A DNA stretch of 64,000 nt from Dendrophyllia cribrosa (Eukaryota; Cnidaria; Anthozoa; Scleractinia; Dendrophylliidae), in the NCBI GenBank assembly GCA_024195265.1, contig JAJLRJ010000008.1, positions 23,534,958-23,598,957 on the forward strand, read 5' to 3'. The translations under genes were made by a program, and so were the position numbers. Under the pieces are notes generated by a model. That model ran no database searches and was not told the DNA's origin. It saw only the letters and a program-made list of their open reading frames with translations. This document shows, in pieces, positions 22,260 to 33,216 of this stretch. The first letter of the stretch is position 1. Every line of letters starts with the position of its first letter.

Positions 22260-23298
22260 CTGAAAGAGTGATAACTGGGACATGAGCGGACGGATGAATT
22301 GTTTGGTACTTACTTTTTTGAGGAAACAAAAAAATGCCAACACTGAGCGGAGCACGGAAATGTATATTACTCGACAACATCTAAATAATTTTAAATAAAG
22401 TTATTAAGTTTAATGTACATTCCCTGAGCGAGTTTTTTTTACATTTATCCAAGAGTTTGTTTACGTCCTTTATCCGCCAACATGTTTAGTGACCTTAGGG
22501 TAGGCTGTTTTGCTATTTACAGACGCTACAGATGCGGGAGATAGTGTGTGATAACATCTGTTTTCAGTTGCTTCTTGCCAAAATGAAATGTGTTTTTAAT
22601 AAGCGGTATCTAGATAAGATTGAGGTTACGGAGCTACAAAAGGAAGTTGAGTTCATGTTTCGATTCCGGGGTTTTGATATCAGTTTTACAATGTACGTTC
22701 CTTCGTGATGGTGGTATCTTTTAACCCGTTCACTCCCAGAATCAATTATCAACACATGCAGTGTAGTTCTAACTTTTGAGTCTGTCGGCTAAATCCTATG
22801 GTGTGTCATTATTCGAATGAAACCTCTTCGCCAGTACTTTTGCATGGTACCGCTTGTTTTTCAATATTTTACAAAATTAAATATGAATTTTTATCTTTGG
22901 CGCTCTAAGGAGCTAAAGGGTTAAACCTTTATTAAGCGGCACCAGCTTTTTGGGTCCCTAAATGTTTTCCCCATATTTACTATAAAACTAGCGAGGGTCC
23001 CGAAGGTGTCCGCGTAATACAAGTCTTACCGTAGTACGATTACTCAACAACATCTTAAGAATATGAAATAAAGTTGTAAATTAAGCTGAATGTACATTCT
23101 GTAAGCGAGCATAGTGCCCTAAAGCCTGAAGAAAATAATAGAAACGTTTCAGTGCAGAGGTCCACACAACGCAGCCTTGCATTCAGTTTGTTTTAAACAG
23201 CTTGAAGAAGTTTGACAATTCAGTGTTAAGGGCCCCTCCCAACTGCCGCTGATATATACTCAGGGCGCTGTAAAGAATGGGATTCTTTCAGCACCCTG

Positions 23299-23418
23299 GC
23301 CCCGGTTGTTCAAAAGGTGGATAGCGCTATCCACCGGATAAATCACTATCCAGTGGATAAGTATTAACAAAATCCATTGTGTTATCCGCTGGATAGTGAT
23401 TTCGGGACGGACCATTTA

Positions 23419-23457
<39 letters not shown>

Positions 23458-23700
23458 TTATTATTTTATTTTTTTTTCTGGGGGGGGGGGGGGTTGAACC
23501 GATTACCAAAAAAAATCCTGCAGAAGAAATTTAAGAGAAAAAAAATCGTGCACAAGAAAGCATGTGAATAAAAATTCTTGCAAATAGTGATACTCAGAAG
23601 AAATTGCCCAACCCCACACCCCCCCACACCCCACAAAAATTAAATGGTCCGTCCCTTATCCGGTGGATATAGCGCTATCCACCTTTTAAACAACCGGACC
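23299..23700. mobile_element. MITE (GGTTGTTCAAAAGGTGGATA type) split by a nested element
   Basis: Outer ends CCGGTTGTTCAAAAGGTGG and CCACCTTTTAAACAACCGG match an intact 132-bp copy at 60141-60272. The copy here is interrupted at 23404-23655 by another inverted-end element. Confidence 0.8.
23404..23655. mobile_element. Nested element with GGGACGGACCATTTAAT ends
   Basis: Ends GGGACGGACCATTTAAT and TTAAATGGTCCGTCCC are exact complements. The interior carries a (TTA)n microsatellite (about 23419-23460), a G run and a CCCCACACCCCCC tract. It is inserted in the MITE at 23299-23700. Confidence 0.8.
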
Positions 23701-23869
23701 CAGATAAATCCCAGTGGATAAGTAACAAAATCCATGCATTGTGTTAGCGCTAAACCGGGGCGGCCTGGTTTCCAGTTCATCAAACCGGCATTCCCATCAG
23801 CGATCGCGATCACTAGTCACGCAAAGTTGTTGTTACGTAACGCGGTAATTGTCGAATCTTAGTTTGTCA

Positions 23870-23876
23870 TATAAAG
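23870..23876 (+). promoter_or_regulatory. TATAAAG word just upstream of the SOUL gene
   Basis: TATAAAG lies only 13 bp before the ATG. If used as a TATA box, transcription would start after the ATG, so either translation starts at a later Met or the word is incidental. Confidence 0.25.
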
Positions 23877-23888
23877 ACTCAAAGAAGA

Positions 23889-24554
23889 ATGTTTAGTTGG
23901 TTAAAAGGCGAGGAAAAGCCAAAGGTCGACACGAGCGAATTTCATATCCCCGAAAGTTACCGAGGCTCCGAAGGTCCGCGATACAAGGTTTTGGAAATCA
24001 AAGATGATTACGAAATTCGCTTGTACGAAAGCTCTCACTGGGTCAAGATAAGGTTCGAAGAAGGAAACCTAGAAAATTGCTCAAGTACCGGATTTTGGCG
24101 CCTGTTCAACTACATCAGAGGCGAGAACGAAGGAGGAAAAAAGGTAGCCATGACAGTTCCAGTTAGTTGCCACGTGGAGCTCAACGATGAAGGCAAATGC
24201 ATTGGTTTTACGATGGCATTTTACATCCCCGCTGAGCATCAAGCTAACCCTCCTGTTCCCAAAGATAAAACAGTGTTTCTCGGGAAGGATGAAGGCCAAG
24301 TGATGTATGCAACGCACTTCAGTGGTTTTGCGAAGGAGAAAGATTGGAGTGAAAACGTACAAAAGCTGAGGGAGTCCCTCGACAGAGACGCAAAGGGATT
24401 TGTCAAGAATAAGTACGTCACAAACGGTCATGATCCACCGTTTCGATTGTTTGGTCGTCACAATGAAGTTTTACTATTTGCAGATCCTCAACCTTCTGTG
24501 GAGGCGCAGAAACAAGGAGAAGTAAAGCAAGAATCGCCCGCAACTAGTGATTAA
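23889..24554 (+). CDS. SOUL-family heme-binding protein (HEBP-like), intronless
   Basis: A single open frame of 221 codons. The SOUL fold is recognised from residues 29-200: YKVLEIKDDYEIRLYESSHW near the start, then FWRLFNYIRGENEGGKKVAM and MTVPV, the central FYIPAEHQANPP segment, and the late FSGFAKEKDW region. SOUL/HEBP proteins bind heme or tetrapyrroles in the cytosol; HEBP2 relatives also affect mitochondrial permeability. There is no signal peptide or membrane segment, so the product should be cytosolic. The last 20 residues are a Gln/Glu-rich tail. The start ATG is the first in frame after an upstream stop. The length (221) is typical of HEBP2-like proteins (about 190-220). Polyadenylation signals appear at about 25048 and 25365. 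The paralogue within the family cannot be fixed without alignment. Confidence 0.92.
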   Translation: MFSWLKGEEKPKVDTSEFHIPESYRGSEGPRYKVLEIKDDYEIRLYESSHWVKIRFEEGNLENCSSTGFWRLFNYIRGENEGGKKVAMTVPVSCHVELNDEGKCIGFTMAFYIPAEHQANPPVPKDKTVFLGKDEGQVMYATHFSGFAKEKDWSENVQKLRESLDRDAKGFVKNKYVTNGHDPPFRLFGRHNEVLLFADPQPSVEAQKQGEVKQESPATSD

Positions 24555-26529
24555 AATGATTATGCAAGAAAGAAGGGTGGTGACTGACATTTGAAAGATC
24601 AAGAAAGGACCGATCGCTTTGTTTACAGTTCACTCGGAAGTACACGCTTCATTGATCGATAATTTATCTTCATGTTATAAAGAACTTTGAATTGAACCGT
24701 GTAAAGCTTAGATTGCCCGTAGCTAGGTTAAAGTTTTCGGGAAAGGAAACAGAAAAATGTATTTAAATTTTTCATGCCCTCCGTCATATTTTTTTTATTA
24801 AGTTAAGTTGTTTTGAGATGAAAATACTTCATAGCATGTCATAGAAAGGGTACATTTGAAGATTAATATTTACATATTTAAAATTGTGGCATTGAAAGCA
24901 GACTTGGTAGGTAAGGTAAAAAAATACTACAGAAAAAAATCAGAAACGTAAATCATTTAAAAAATCATCGACCCGAAGTTCTTGTTTAGCCAAAGTTTTG
25001 CATGCAAATGTGAACTTAATTACGATGAAACAATTAGTTCTGAATATAATAAAACGCTCCACAGAACAACTTTTTAATTAATGTGCGATTGCTGTTGATT
25101 ATAGGTGAATAGAAACCACATTTTTGTGAAGAACTAAACACTACTCTAGACCAAACACAATCGGCAAAATCACTTTTCTTCTGGTTGTGTTAGAAAAATA
25201 TCTTATTTCCATATCTCCTTATCGAAAACAACATCTCTCTTAGTCTATAAAGAAAATACGTAATTCGTTGATAGTGCTTGCAAACTACGTAAGTATACAA
25301 AGATTTAAGATCGTTGTGAAAATGAATTAGATTATGCCAATTTTTTTTCGACACTGATCGAGAAAATAAAATAAATTGTCAACGTCACCGGAGGGCAATA
25401 TGACAAATGTTTCTTGCCAGGCAGGAAATTGGTTCTTTTCTTAATATTATGTCATTTTTTCGAGTTATACAGCAGTGGCTGAAAGCAACGCTGACGTGAT
25501 TTAAGATAAAATCGCGGGGTGCCCTCTTTGACCACCGCGTCCTAAGATCATCAATTTAAGAAAAGACGCATTTTGATTTAATTGGTTAAAACCGCGACCA
25601 AGCCCTACAGATAGCCACGAGAGACTATTTTCCTAATGGTGAAAATTCACAAGAAAAAGTGCCATTAAAACCTCAAGAACGTACTGAAATAACTGTTAAT
25701 TTTTAATCGGTAAACAGTTGATTAAATTTCGGTGAGTCTACGTTTTAATCAAATCCATGAAAAATTGTCTTTACCGTTTCAACAAAAATCACTGTCAAAA
25801 TTTCGGTATAATCATCTTTTCGTTTAAGTAAGATTCTAGCATGTGAATATAGCCTTTCAAACCGTTTTTTCTGACATAAAGGTAAAATTCCATAGTGAGC
25901 AATATATCGGACAGAAAAAATCGGACTATAGCAGTTTGAAAGAAAAACACCATTCACTTTTGATCGAGAAAGTGACCAATTAAAAATTGATTTCTGCAGA
26001 TAACGAAGAAAAATACATTCTCAGACTCAACAAAACTTAACGTTACAACAGCCCTGATAATTCGGTGACCATTTCTCGATAAATATATTCTGATTACGTT
26101 GCTGTGGTGAGGACACGAGGGCTAGTTTCCATGGCAACTCCATATGGTCGCTGATGATCGCTAAACATATTCGTGCCAAAACACAATTTATTTCTGCCAT
26201 GGAATTCTGCGGGATTTATTCGGTAAAATGTTTCGGAAAAAAATTAACTGATAACGATGAATAAACCTGTGTCGAATTTAGATTCCAATTTATACGCTAC
26301 AAAAAAAAAAAAAAAACAGAAAAATGGAGTACAAATGAATATTTAATGTTATTTTTTTAACCGAGATGTACGTAAATGGGTTGACCAAAAACGTTTTCCA
26401 TGCAGGTTTCTGCATTTTATCATCTCCGAAAGACTTTCTGTAAGTTGGGTACACCTTTTTCACATTAGCACGAGTTGGGCTAAATTTACATTCCGTGCAT
26501 AAAATTATGAAAATAGACAAAACACAATG

Positions 26530-26732
26530 AATAGGCCATTTCCGAGTTGCCTTTAGCGCAGCCTCTCTATCAAAGCGAGGCTAGGTGCGAAACCTTTCAT
26601 ATGGAAATAAGTTTTCATTCACATGCAAATAGTTTTATTTGCATGTGAATGAAAACTCATTTTCATCTAAAAGGTTTCGCACCTAGCCTCGCTTTGATAG
26701 AGAGGCTAAAGGCAACTCGGAAATGGCCTATT
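26530..26732. mobile_element. Near-perfect hairpin element
   Basis: Outer arms AATAGGCCATTTCCGAGTTG and CAACTCGGAAATGGCCTATT. The pairing continues through GGTTTCGCACCTAGCCTCG to the centre near 26634. A few small mismatches only. It is a non-coding foldback element. Confidence 0.88.
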
Positions 26733-28774
26733 AAAATCTTAAAGATGCAAAATATTAAACCTAAACAAGATAGAGTGAAAACCTACACATGAGTCACTCG
26801 TAAAAGGTTCGTTATATATCTCAGTTGTGCTTAGTAAGAAATTAGGCTGTTTAGGCATTTTAAAAAAGCTTTTATTTTTGTTAGAGGTAAAACTTCATGT
26901 TGCTGGCCAGAAAGTTATTTTCAAATTGAAATAAGGGTGTGGTCCCTTGCGTGTATTTCATAAATGTCTTATATCTGTTATGACATAATTCTTAAGAAAT
27001 ACACTCAAATTTCTATTATATACTTATAAAAACACCAACGCTGGTTTCGTCCCATGAAGCCTGCTGTCATCTTTCAATTAAACTTTCTATTCAAATGTTA
27101 GGCTAGACAGGTTTTATATCTACTGGGGCCAAATTTGCAAATATCTCGTTAACATCCCAACATGTCACAATTGGTTTATAGTTTGATGTTATAGGATGTT
27201 TTATGATTCTAGGTGTGTTTGAGACGAAAAGGGGGGTTTGCATTTAAAATTAATAACAAAGCGAAGGATAACAAAACTGAGACTGCGATTAAATCGGCGT
27301 CTTCTCGCCTGCATAGTTGTCTATACAAATCTCGTACCCACACGCGATCTGCGAGCGTGTACAACAATGTTATCCCACAGGCCTACCATCCTGTGTTTGT
27401 ATGGTATACTGTGCATCTATATAAAAGGACCGTATCGGTTTATCAAACTAACCTTACTAAAGGCGACATTTAGGGCTCTTCAAATTGATGAAAATGAAAG
27501 ATAATCGCCAAAATAAACACAGAAAGATAAAGCTAAACAACATGGCAGTGATTTTGCCTCTTTAGTGAGGCTGGTTTGTTAAACAGATACAGCCATTACA
27601 GATGCACAGTACACTACACAGAGTATGGTAAACCTGTGGTTATCCACGTGAAAATGGTGACGTGAAACAGGAGTCGAACCATTTACCGCGACTAGTCACA
27701 TTGGCGAATGCGATACATTTTACCAGATGTTCTTTCTCTCCGAAGATAATATTTTAATTTTATTTACTTTCCAAATTGGTTTAAACGTCCACACAATATG
27801 TACATTTTAAATAGGTAAAAATATACTTTTTGGCGAGGTTATCCAATAATGTCAAGGCAAGAAAACTGCCTAAAGTTTGGCGAGAGCAGAACAATCAGTC
27901 ACATCATTCAATCAATCAAACATGACAAATTTTTATTTCCCCGTAAATATTTTATACATGTACTGCTATATCCTGATCTCCAGATTTAAATAAGTGCTGT
28001 TTGAGAAAAAAATAGTTGCTCAATTTTGAAATTCAAATCTTTAGAAACAAAACAGCCCTTTCTTTATATGGAACCCATGACTTCTAAAGGCTGTTTTGAG
28101 GTGAGATATATATATTTTCTTTTTTTTTTTGTATTGTATTGTTCGTTTTTGGAACTACAATATTATGACAATTCTTTTAGTATGATCCTCTCCTTACAAA
28201 TACCCCTATAATACGGATATCTCTCTATTATGGATAATTCACTTGGTTCCAGAAGGACCAAAATACATACATTCTCTATCTGTATAATATGGACACATGA
28301 GGCGGTGCTTTTGATGTCCATATCGTGGAGGTTCGACTGTGTTTCAAATTTATTAGAGTGAAGTACTTAGACATACTTGAATATTGCGTAGTTTCTTGGT
28401 GATGCGGATGTTAAGATCACCAAATGACGTCAAACAAAAGAATCAAAAGACAAGAAACAATACCGACATCATAACAGCTAACCAACATTATATAAAAAAA
28501 AAATAGAAAACCTTTGAATGCTGAGGTCCACACGACGCAGAAATTAAACTTGCTGGTAGTTGCGGGATCTTCCTTGTGAAAGATCTCGTGCCAGGCGTCA
28601 CTTGAATGTGAAACTGAATACAAAGCTGAATGCAAGCGTATATCCAACGATGGAGGTAAATTTGCATTTTGACAAGAGAATGCAAAAATGACGGACCGGC
28701 CTCGATATTTTTTCTTCAAACTGTGCTTTGTTATCAATGTGTTGAATTATAAAACTATTTTTGCGCTCAAGCTT

Positions 28775-28824
28775 GCGTGATATCGCCTAATTCTTAGTCG
28801 ACTAAGAATTAGGCGATATCACGC
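28775..28824. repeat. 50-bp perfect palindrome
   Basis: Perfect dyad with no spacer centred on GTCGAC (between 28799 and 28800). Half site GCGTGATATCGCCTAATTC. Confidence 0.95.
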
Positions 28825-29539
28825 GCGCTTTCGCGCTATAATAGTTTAAAAGTTTCCACAATACCATGGAAAACATTAGAAAACTTGAAAACCGAGCCTC
28901 GCGTTTTGTATATATTTTTCAAATTATTGTAATGTGTTTTCAACAGCAACCTCACTTCCAAATGGATTGATAGATTTATGTTGACTTTTTTGAGCACTGT
29001 TTTACAAAACTAATCGTCATTGTTGGATTTCTCATAATCTAGGGATATTTTCAGTATCGCAAAATCGTACTTGAATCGCTGAAAAAATGACGAGTAGGAA
29101 AAAGGAATAGCCACGCATTGCTTGCGAAAAACGTTGCGTTGCCCCTCCAACATCACGCAATCTTTGTGTTAGTCTCCCAGCGAAACCTTACTTGTTTTGT
29201 CACACAATGGTTATTCCCAGAGAAAAGAAGCGTCAGGTGGCGAATCACAAAACAGCCGCGCAAGAGACTACACTTGTGGGGATGTGTTGGGTGGCGGCCC
29301 AAATTACACCTTTATGTTCACGTTAGCTACCATGTTTTCCCTTGTTGAATGTCAAATGGTGTTGGTCTACAATCGGAACATTTTCGGGTCGTCCTCGGAA
29401 ATTTTCGGCAATCTTCGGGAACTTTCGGAAAATGATAGGAAACGTTTGTACAACCTTCGGACAGTATTCCGCGCACTCATGTATTATCTTCTCTATAGAA
29501 CACTAAAAACCTAATAACTAATGTTCCAGAAGAACGTCA

Positions 29540-29650
29540 TCAACTGAGATACTCCTTGTAAACAGCCAGCGGATCTAAATCGTTGTGTTTGTGAAATGAA
29601 ACAGGCGTCTGGTGCGCTAGAAGTGATGGGACATACTCATTGGGTTTGGC
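29540..29650 (-). CDS. B3GLCT: B3GLCT terminal exon
   Basis: Acceptor TTTTGTTTTAG, phase 0. Encodes [20 protein letters not shown] and ends KEYLS before TGA (29542-29540). It matches the human PVDYPKDYLSHQ and PISFHKHW region but stops about 25 residues earlier. Confidence 0.9.
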   Translation of the reverse strand, partial: AKPNEYVPSLLAHQTPVSFHKHNDLDPLAVYKEYLS

Positions 29651-32600
29651 CTAAAACAAAACGAAAAACAAAACACGTTAAGTCCTATGATAAAATACTG
29701 GATATAATGCACGCATTGATTGTTTGTGAACACAACGTTACCCTGATAAAAATTCTCTATCAGATAAGAAGCTCTGATAAGGTTCTGTCTAGACTGTTCA
29801 AATTCCCTTTTTTTCCCGTATTTTCGTCGAGATCGATCCTTGAATGTCACGGTGCGAGAGAGAGTACAAAAATGTGCGAGAGAGAGTACAAAAATGTACT
29901 CTCTCCAGTTTTTAATGCACCATGACATTCAAGATGGCATCTAAACGAACTCAACGATCTAACTGAACAAATTCACTCAGGGGAAATAGGAGACTGTCAA
30001 CAGTCTACAATCGCCGTCAAAATTAGTTGAGCCACTTTGTCCAAAACGACTTTTCCTACCTTTTCTTAAACTTATACCATAAGGTTATTTAAAAAAAGTC
30101 ATCTCAACCCCCTCCCCCCCCTCCCCCCCCCCCCCCCCCCCCCTTTACCCCCTATCCAATGTTGTACCGTTGTTGGTTTTGTAGTCTGTGGACAACAACA
30201 AACGTGACTTGGGTTAGGGGGGAAGGGTGGAAAGTTCGGGTTTGTTATTTTCCCAAAACATACTCCTTTAAACAAAGGTGTCTCAACAATTTTGTCGCTG
30301 ATTGTAGCTTCTGTCTGGTATCAATAAATAGAAAACTACAACTTTGCGTTTATCAATATTCATAGCAAAATGCAAACACTGGAGTTACTCAAAGGTACAT
30401 CTGTAAAACCTTGTTCAGACTAAGAGCAGTCCGTCTTTCCCATCAAGGGTTACTATAACAGACTCTTGCAAGATTAAAGGACATCCCCCAGCCTTACCGG
30501 GATAACAAAATCTCTAGCTACCAGTAAACAAACGTGTCATTAAACATACTTGATGGAAGGCTGGGTTGTGCGTAAGAGGAACTCCCAGTCTTCGAAAACA
30601 ATTCCCCAGCCACATGTCGTCGGGGGAGTCTGGTTCCCAGCAGTTGCAGTCGCTGTTCAGTAGAGCTTGAACACCAGCCCGACTTAAGATCATGCTGAAA
30701 CAATCACACAAACGTGCAGCTGGTGAATATCTTTTAATAATGACAAAATTTCGCTCAGCTTATTTCCATGTAATATCGCCAAATGCCAACAAATATCCAA
30801 CTTAGTTGGATAAAAAGATTCTATAGAGCAAAACAAAAGCAGTAGTTTGGAGATAAAGTGCAGGATTGCAAGGATTGAAGTGGATTACAGTTCATGAAAT
30901 TTGATTTATTGACAGGCGGTCAAGAAATCAAACTTGCCATTCGTGTCAAATTTTGACTTTTCTAGCCGTTATTTTGTCATTTTAGTTCATATTTCTTTGC
31001 TGCTATCACTTTTGGCGATGGTTTCTTCCAATTTCAGGATAATAAAGCAAGCTTAAAACTAGCTTCTGGCCATAATCATGAAAACACGATGTGTTTCAGC
31101 CGGGACAGTGTCCCTTTTTAAGAAGACATGGCCCGGCGAGAAATTGCCTTTGCGTTTACAGAGCTCTATAATTGGTTAAATAAATCGTGTAACGTGTCCT
31201 AAGAAATCATAGAAAGAAGGCAGGAGCCCATCACCAACCAGGAGTAAAACTCGCCTCTGTGGCAAGGACTAGAAATGGGTAGCCCGTCCTTTGACCTCCG
31301 CACTCTCTCCACGCGCTTCGCGCTCTCTCCCACCACGCCCTTTGCGCGCGCCCAAAATCCTCCCTTCCCATTTCTAGCGCCTGCCACGCTGCCTAGAGCA
31401 AAATTAACCTTGATTTGGCTTAGCAACGGTTGCATGTCTTCCTGCGCTTGGTACCGGTTGCATGTTGCCGCTTCAAGTTCTGATTGGTCAAATAAAATGT
31501 GACTCGTGTGGTGTATTTCTAACTTTTGAGTCTGTGGATGAAATCCTAAGTGTGACCATTCAAATAAATTCAGAAATACTTGCAAGTATTGTTTAACAAC
31601 TACTACTTTATATTTGACAAAGTTATATGTCATATGTGACAGAATTATGTGTGTTGTGATGAACATCTATAGATGAGGACACTTTGTGATGCCTATGTGG
31701 ATGTGGCCACCCTCAGTGTTACTTGTTCATGGGTGGGGTGGGTTTGATTGATTGTGAAGCGCATTTGAATATGTATGTAGAATTTGCGCTATACAAATGC
31801 ATATTATTATTACTAGTAGTAATCATAGATTATAGTGCGTCTCCTTATCCCGTAGCACCTCGTCTTGACCTGGTACCTCAGTTTCATGAATTAATTCAGC
31901 CACTGTTTAAAGGGCTATGTCGCGAGATATGTCACGCAGGAAAAAACGTCGGGCCGACATCAAACAAATTCACGCTATCGCCGTGGGATCGGGCAAAATC
32001 CTGCCGTGCTGTGTATTCCGAAAGGTCTCAGATTTTTCCGACATATAAATAGTATATTTGTCTTGATTTCATTTCGGTTATTTCTCCGATTCTGAAATCA
32101 TGCTCCTCAGTACATGTACTAATACCGGAACCGGAAATGAGAAATTTCTGAGAAAGCCTGAAAAAGTGCTCCCGTGATAAACTTCTTCGACACCGCGTTA
32201 ATGGAACAAGAAATCGACGATTAAGTCACGCAACATTCAACGTGAATTTCGCAGGATTTTTCGGATAAAATTACAACTACCAGTTGCAAGCAAGACACAA
32301 GACTGTTGAATATAATTCCTTTATTAGCTAGACAAATTTTAGTCACAAAACTGCGAAATCTTTAGTCGCAAATGCGCCCGATACAGGCGCAATTTCGAGC
32401 ACTGTAAAGTTAATCTGCGTTCGCCTGGCGCGGCCGGTCAGTGAATTATTAAGTAATTATTGCTACAAGACATACAGCGAATTGCACCGTACCGTAGAAC
32501 ATCGCGAAAAACGACGTCGGTATTTAGGTGAAAGCCTCCCAAATCAGGCAGAGAACCACAGCAAAATCAAGATAGAACATTCGAAACATACCAGAACGGT

Positions 32601-33057
32601 AGCGAGGAAAATCCGATAACTTCTTGCTTGATTCCAAAGAGGCCCAACAACTTACTTGGTGCGGAGAAGAACCTTCGTCCATTTTTCCACTGCGTACTTT
32701 TAGTAGGCATTGAAATATTGAGCCGTACGATTCCAAAATCGGAAAAATATCCGAAACTAAATCAAGACAAATAGATTATTCACATGTGACATTTCGGAAA
32801 CCCCTCCCCAGGATGATGCCTGAGTTCCACGCGCTGGGAATGCTGGATACTATTGTGACGTTTCAAGATGGCGCAGATTTGGTACCGACATTTTTCTCGA
32901 TTTCCTCCGCCTAGACGACGCGCTAAGCAAGCTGGATACTATTGTGACGTTTCAAGATGGCGCAGATTTGGTACCGACACTTTTCTCGATTCGTTCCGCC
33001 TAGCCGACAAGATTAGGAAGCGTCTCCTTCGTCGACGCAATTATGGTACAGTACTGT

Positions 33058-33089
<32 letters not shown>

Positions 33090-33185
33090 GTATTATTACT
33101 TTGTACTATCTTTTTTTAGTCTTTTTATTGATATATTTTTCATATACATGTAGGTATACATACATTTTAAAGGCTTTGTAAACGA

Positions 33186-33216
<31 letters not shown>

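Larger units (their letters stand above)
19440..23888. other. Intergenic region between ShKT and SOUL genes
   Basis: Mostly repeats: paired poly-G/poly-C element (20606-20976), long palindrome (21062-21252), family B-like element (about 21515-21800), and a nested MITE (23299-23700). Two weak coding candidates occur: an open frame at 20037-20309 and a possible minus-strand exon at 22134-22259. Confidence 0.5.
24555..29539. other. Intergenic AT-rich region, no gene recognised
   Basis: No exon could be supported. It contains the 3' UTR of the SOUL gene, a 203-bp palindromic element (26530-26732), a 50-bp perfect palindrome (28775-28824) and degenerate dispersed repeats near 28200-28340 and 29380-29420 (TTTTCGGGTCGTCCTCGG words). 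The 3' UTR of B3GLCT enters from the right. Confidence 0.45.

Noticed and set aside
24081..24461. Minus-strand 126-codon frame.
   Set aside because: Antisense shadow of the SOUL gene.
27213..27504. Overlapping plus-strand frames of 86 and 88 codons.
   Set aside because: Two frames are equally open, no splice context or family match. Probably chance in a locally stop-poor stretch.
29118..29514. Two overlapping plus-strand frames of 76 and 105 codons.
   Set aside because: They include repeat words (TTTTCGGGTCGTCCTCGG, AATCTTCGGGAACTTTCGG), have no homology and sit in the B3GLCT 3' flank.
31199..31666. 155-residue minus-strand open frame and its plus-strand partner.
   Set aside because: It spans a GC-rich dispersed repeat and an ATTTCATCCACAGACTC repeat. 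The translation is not protein-like.
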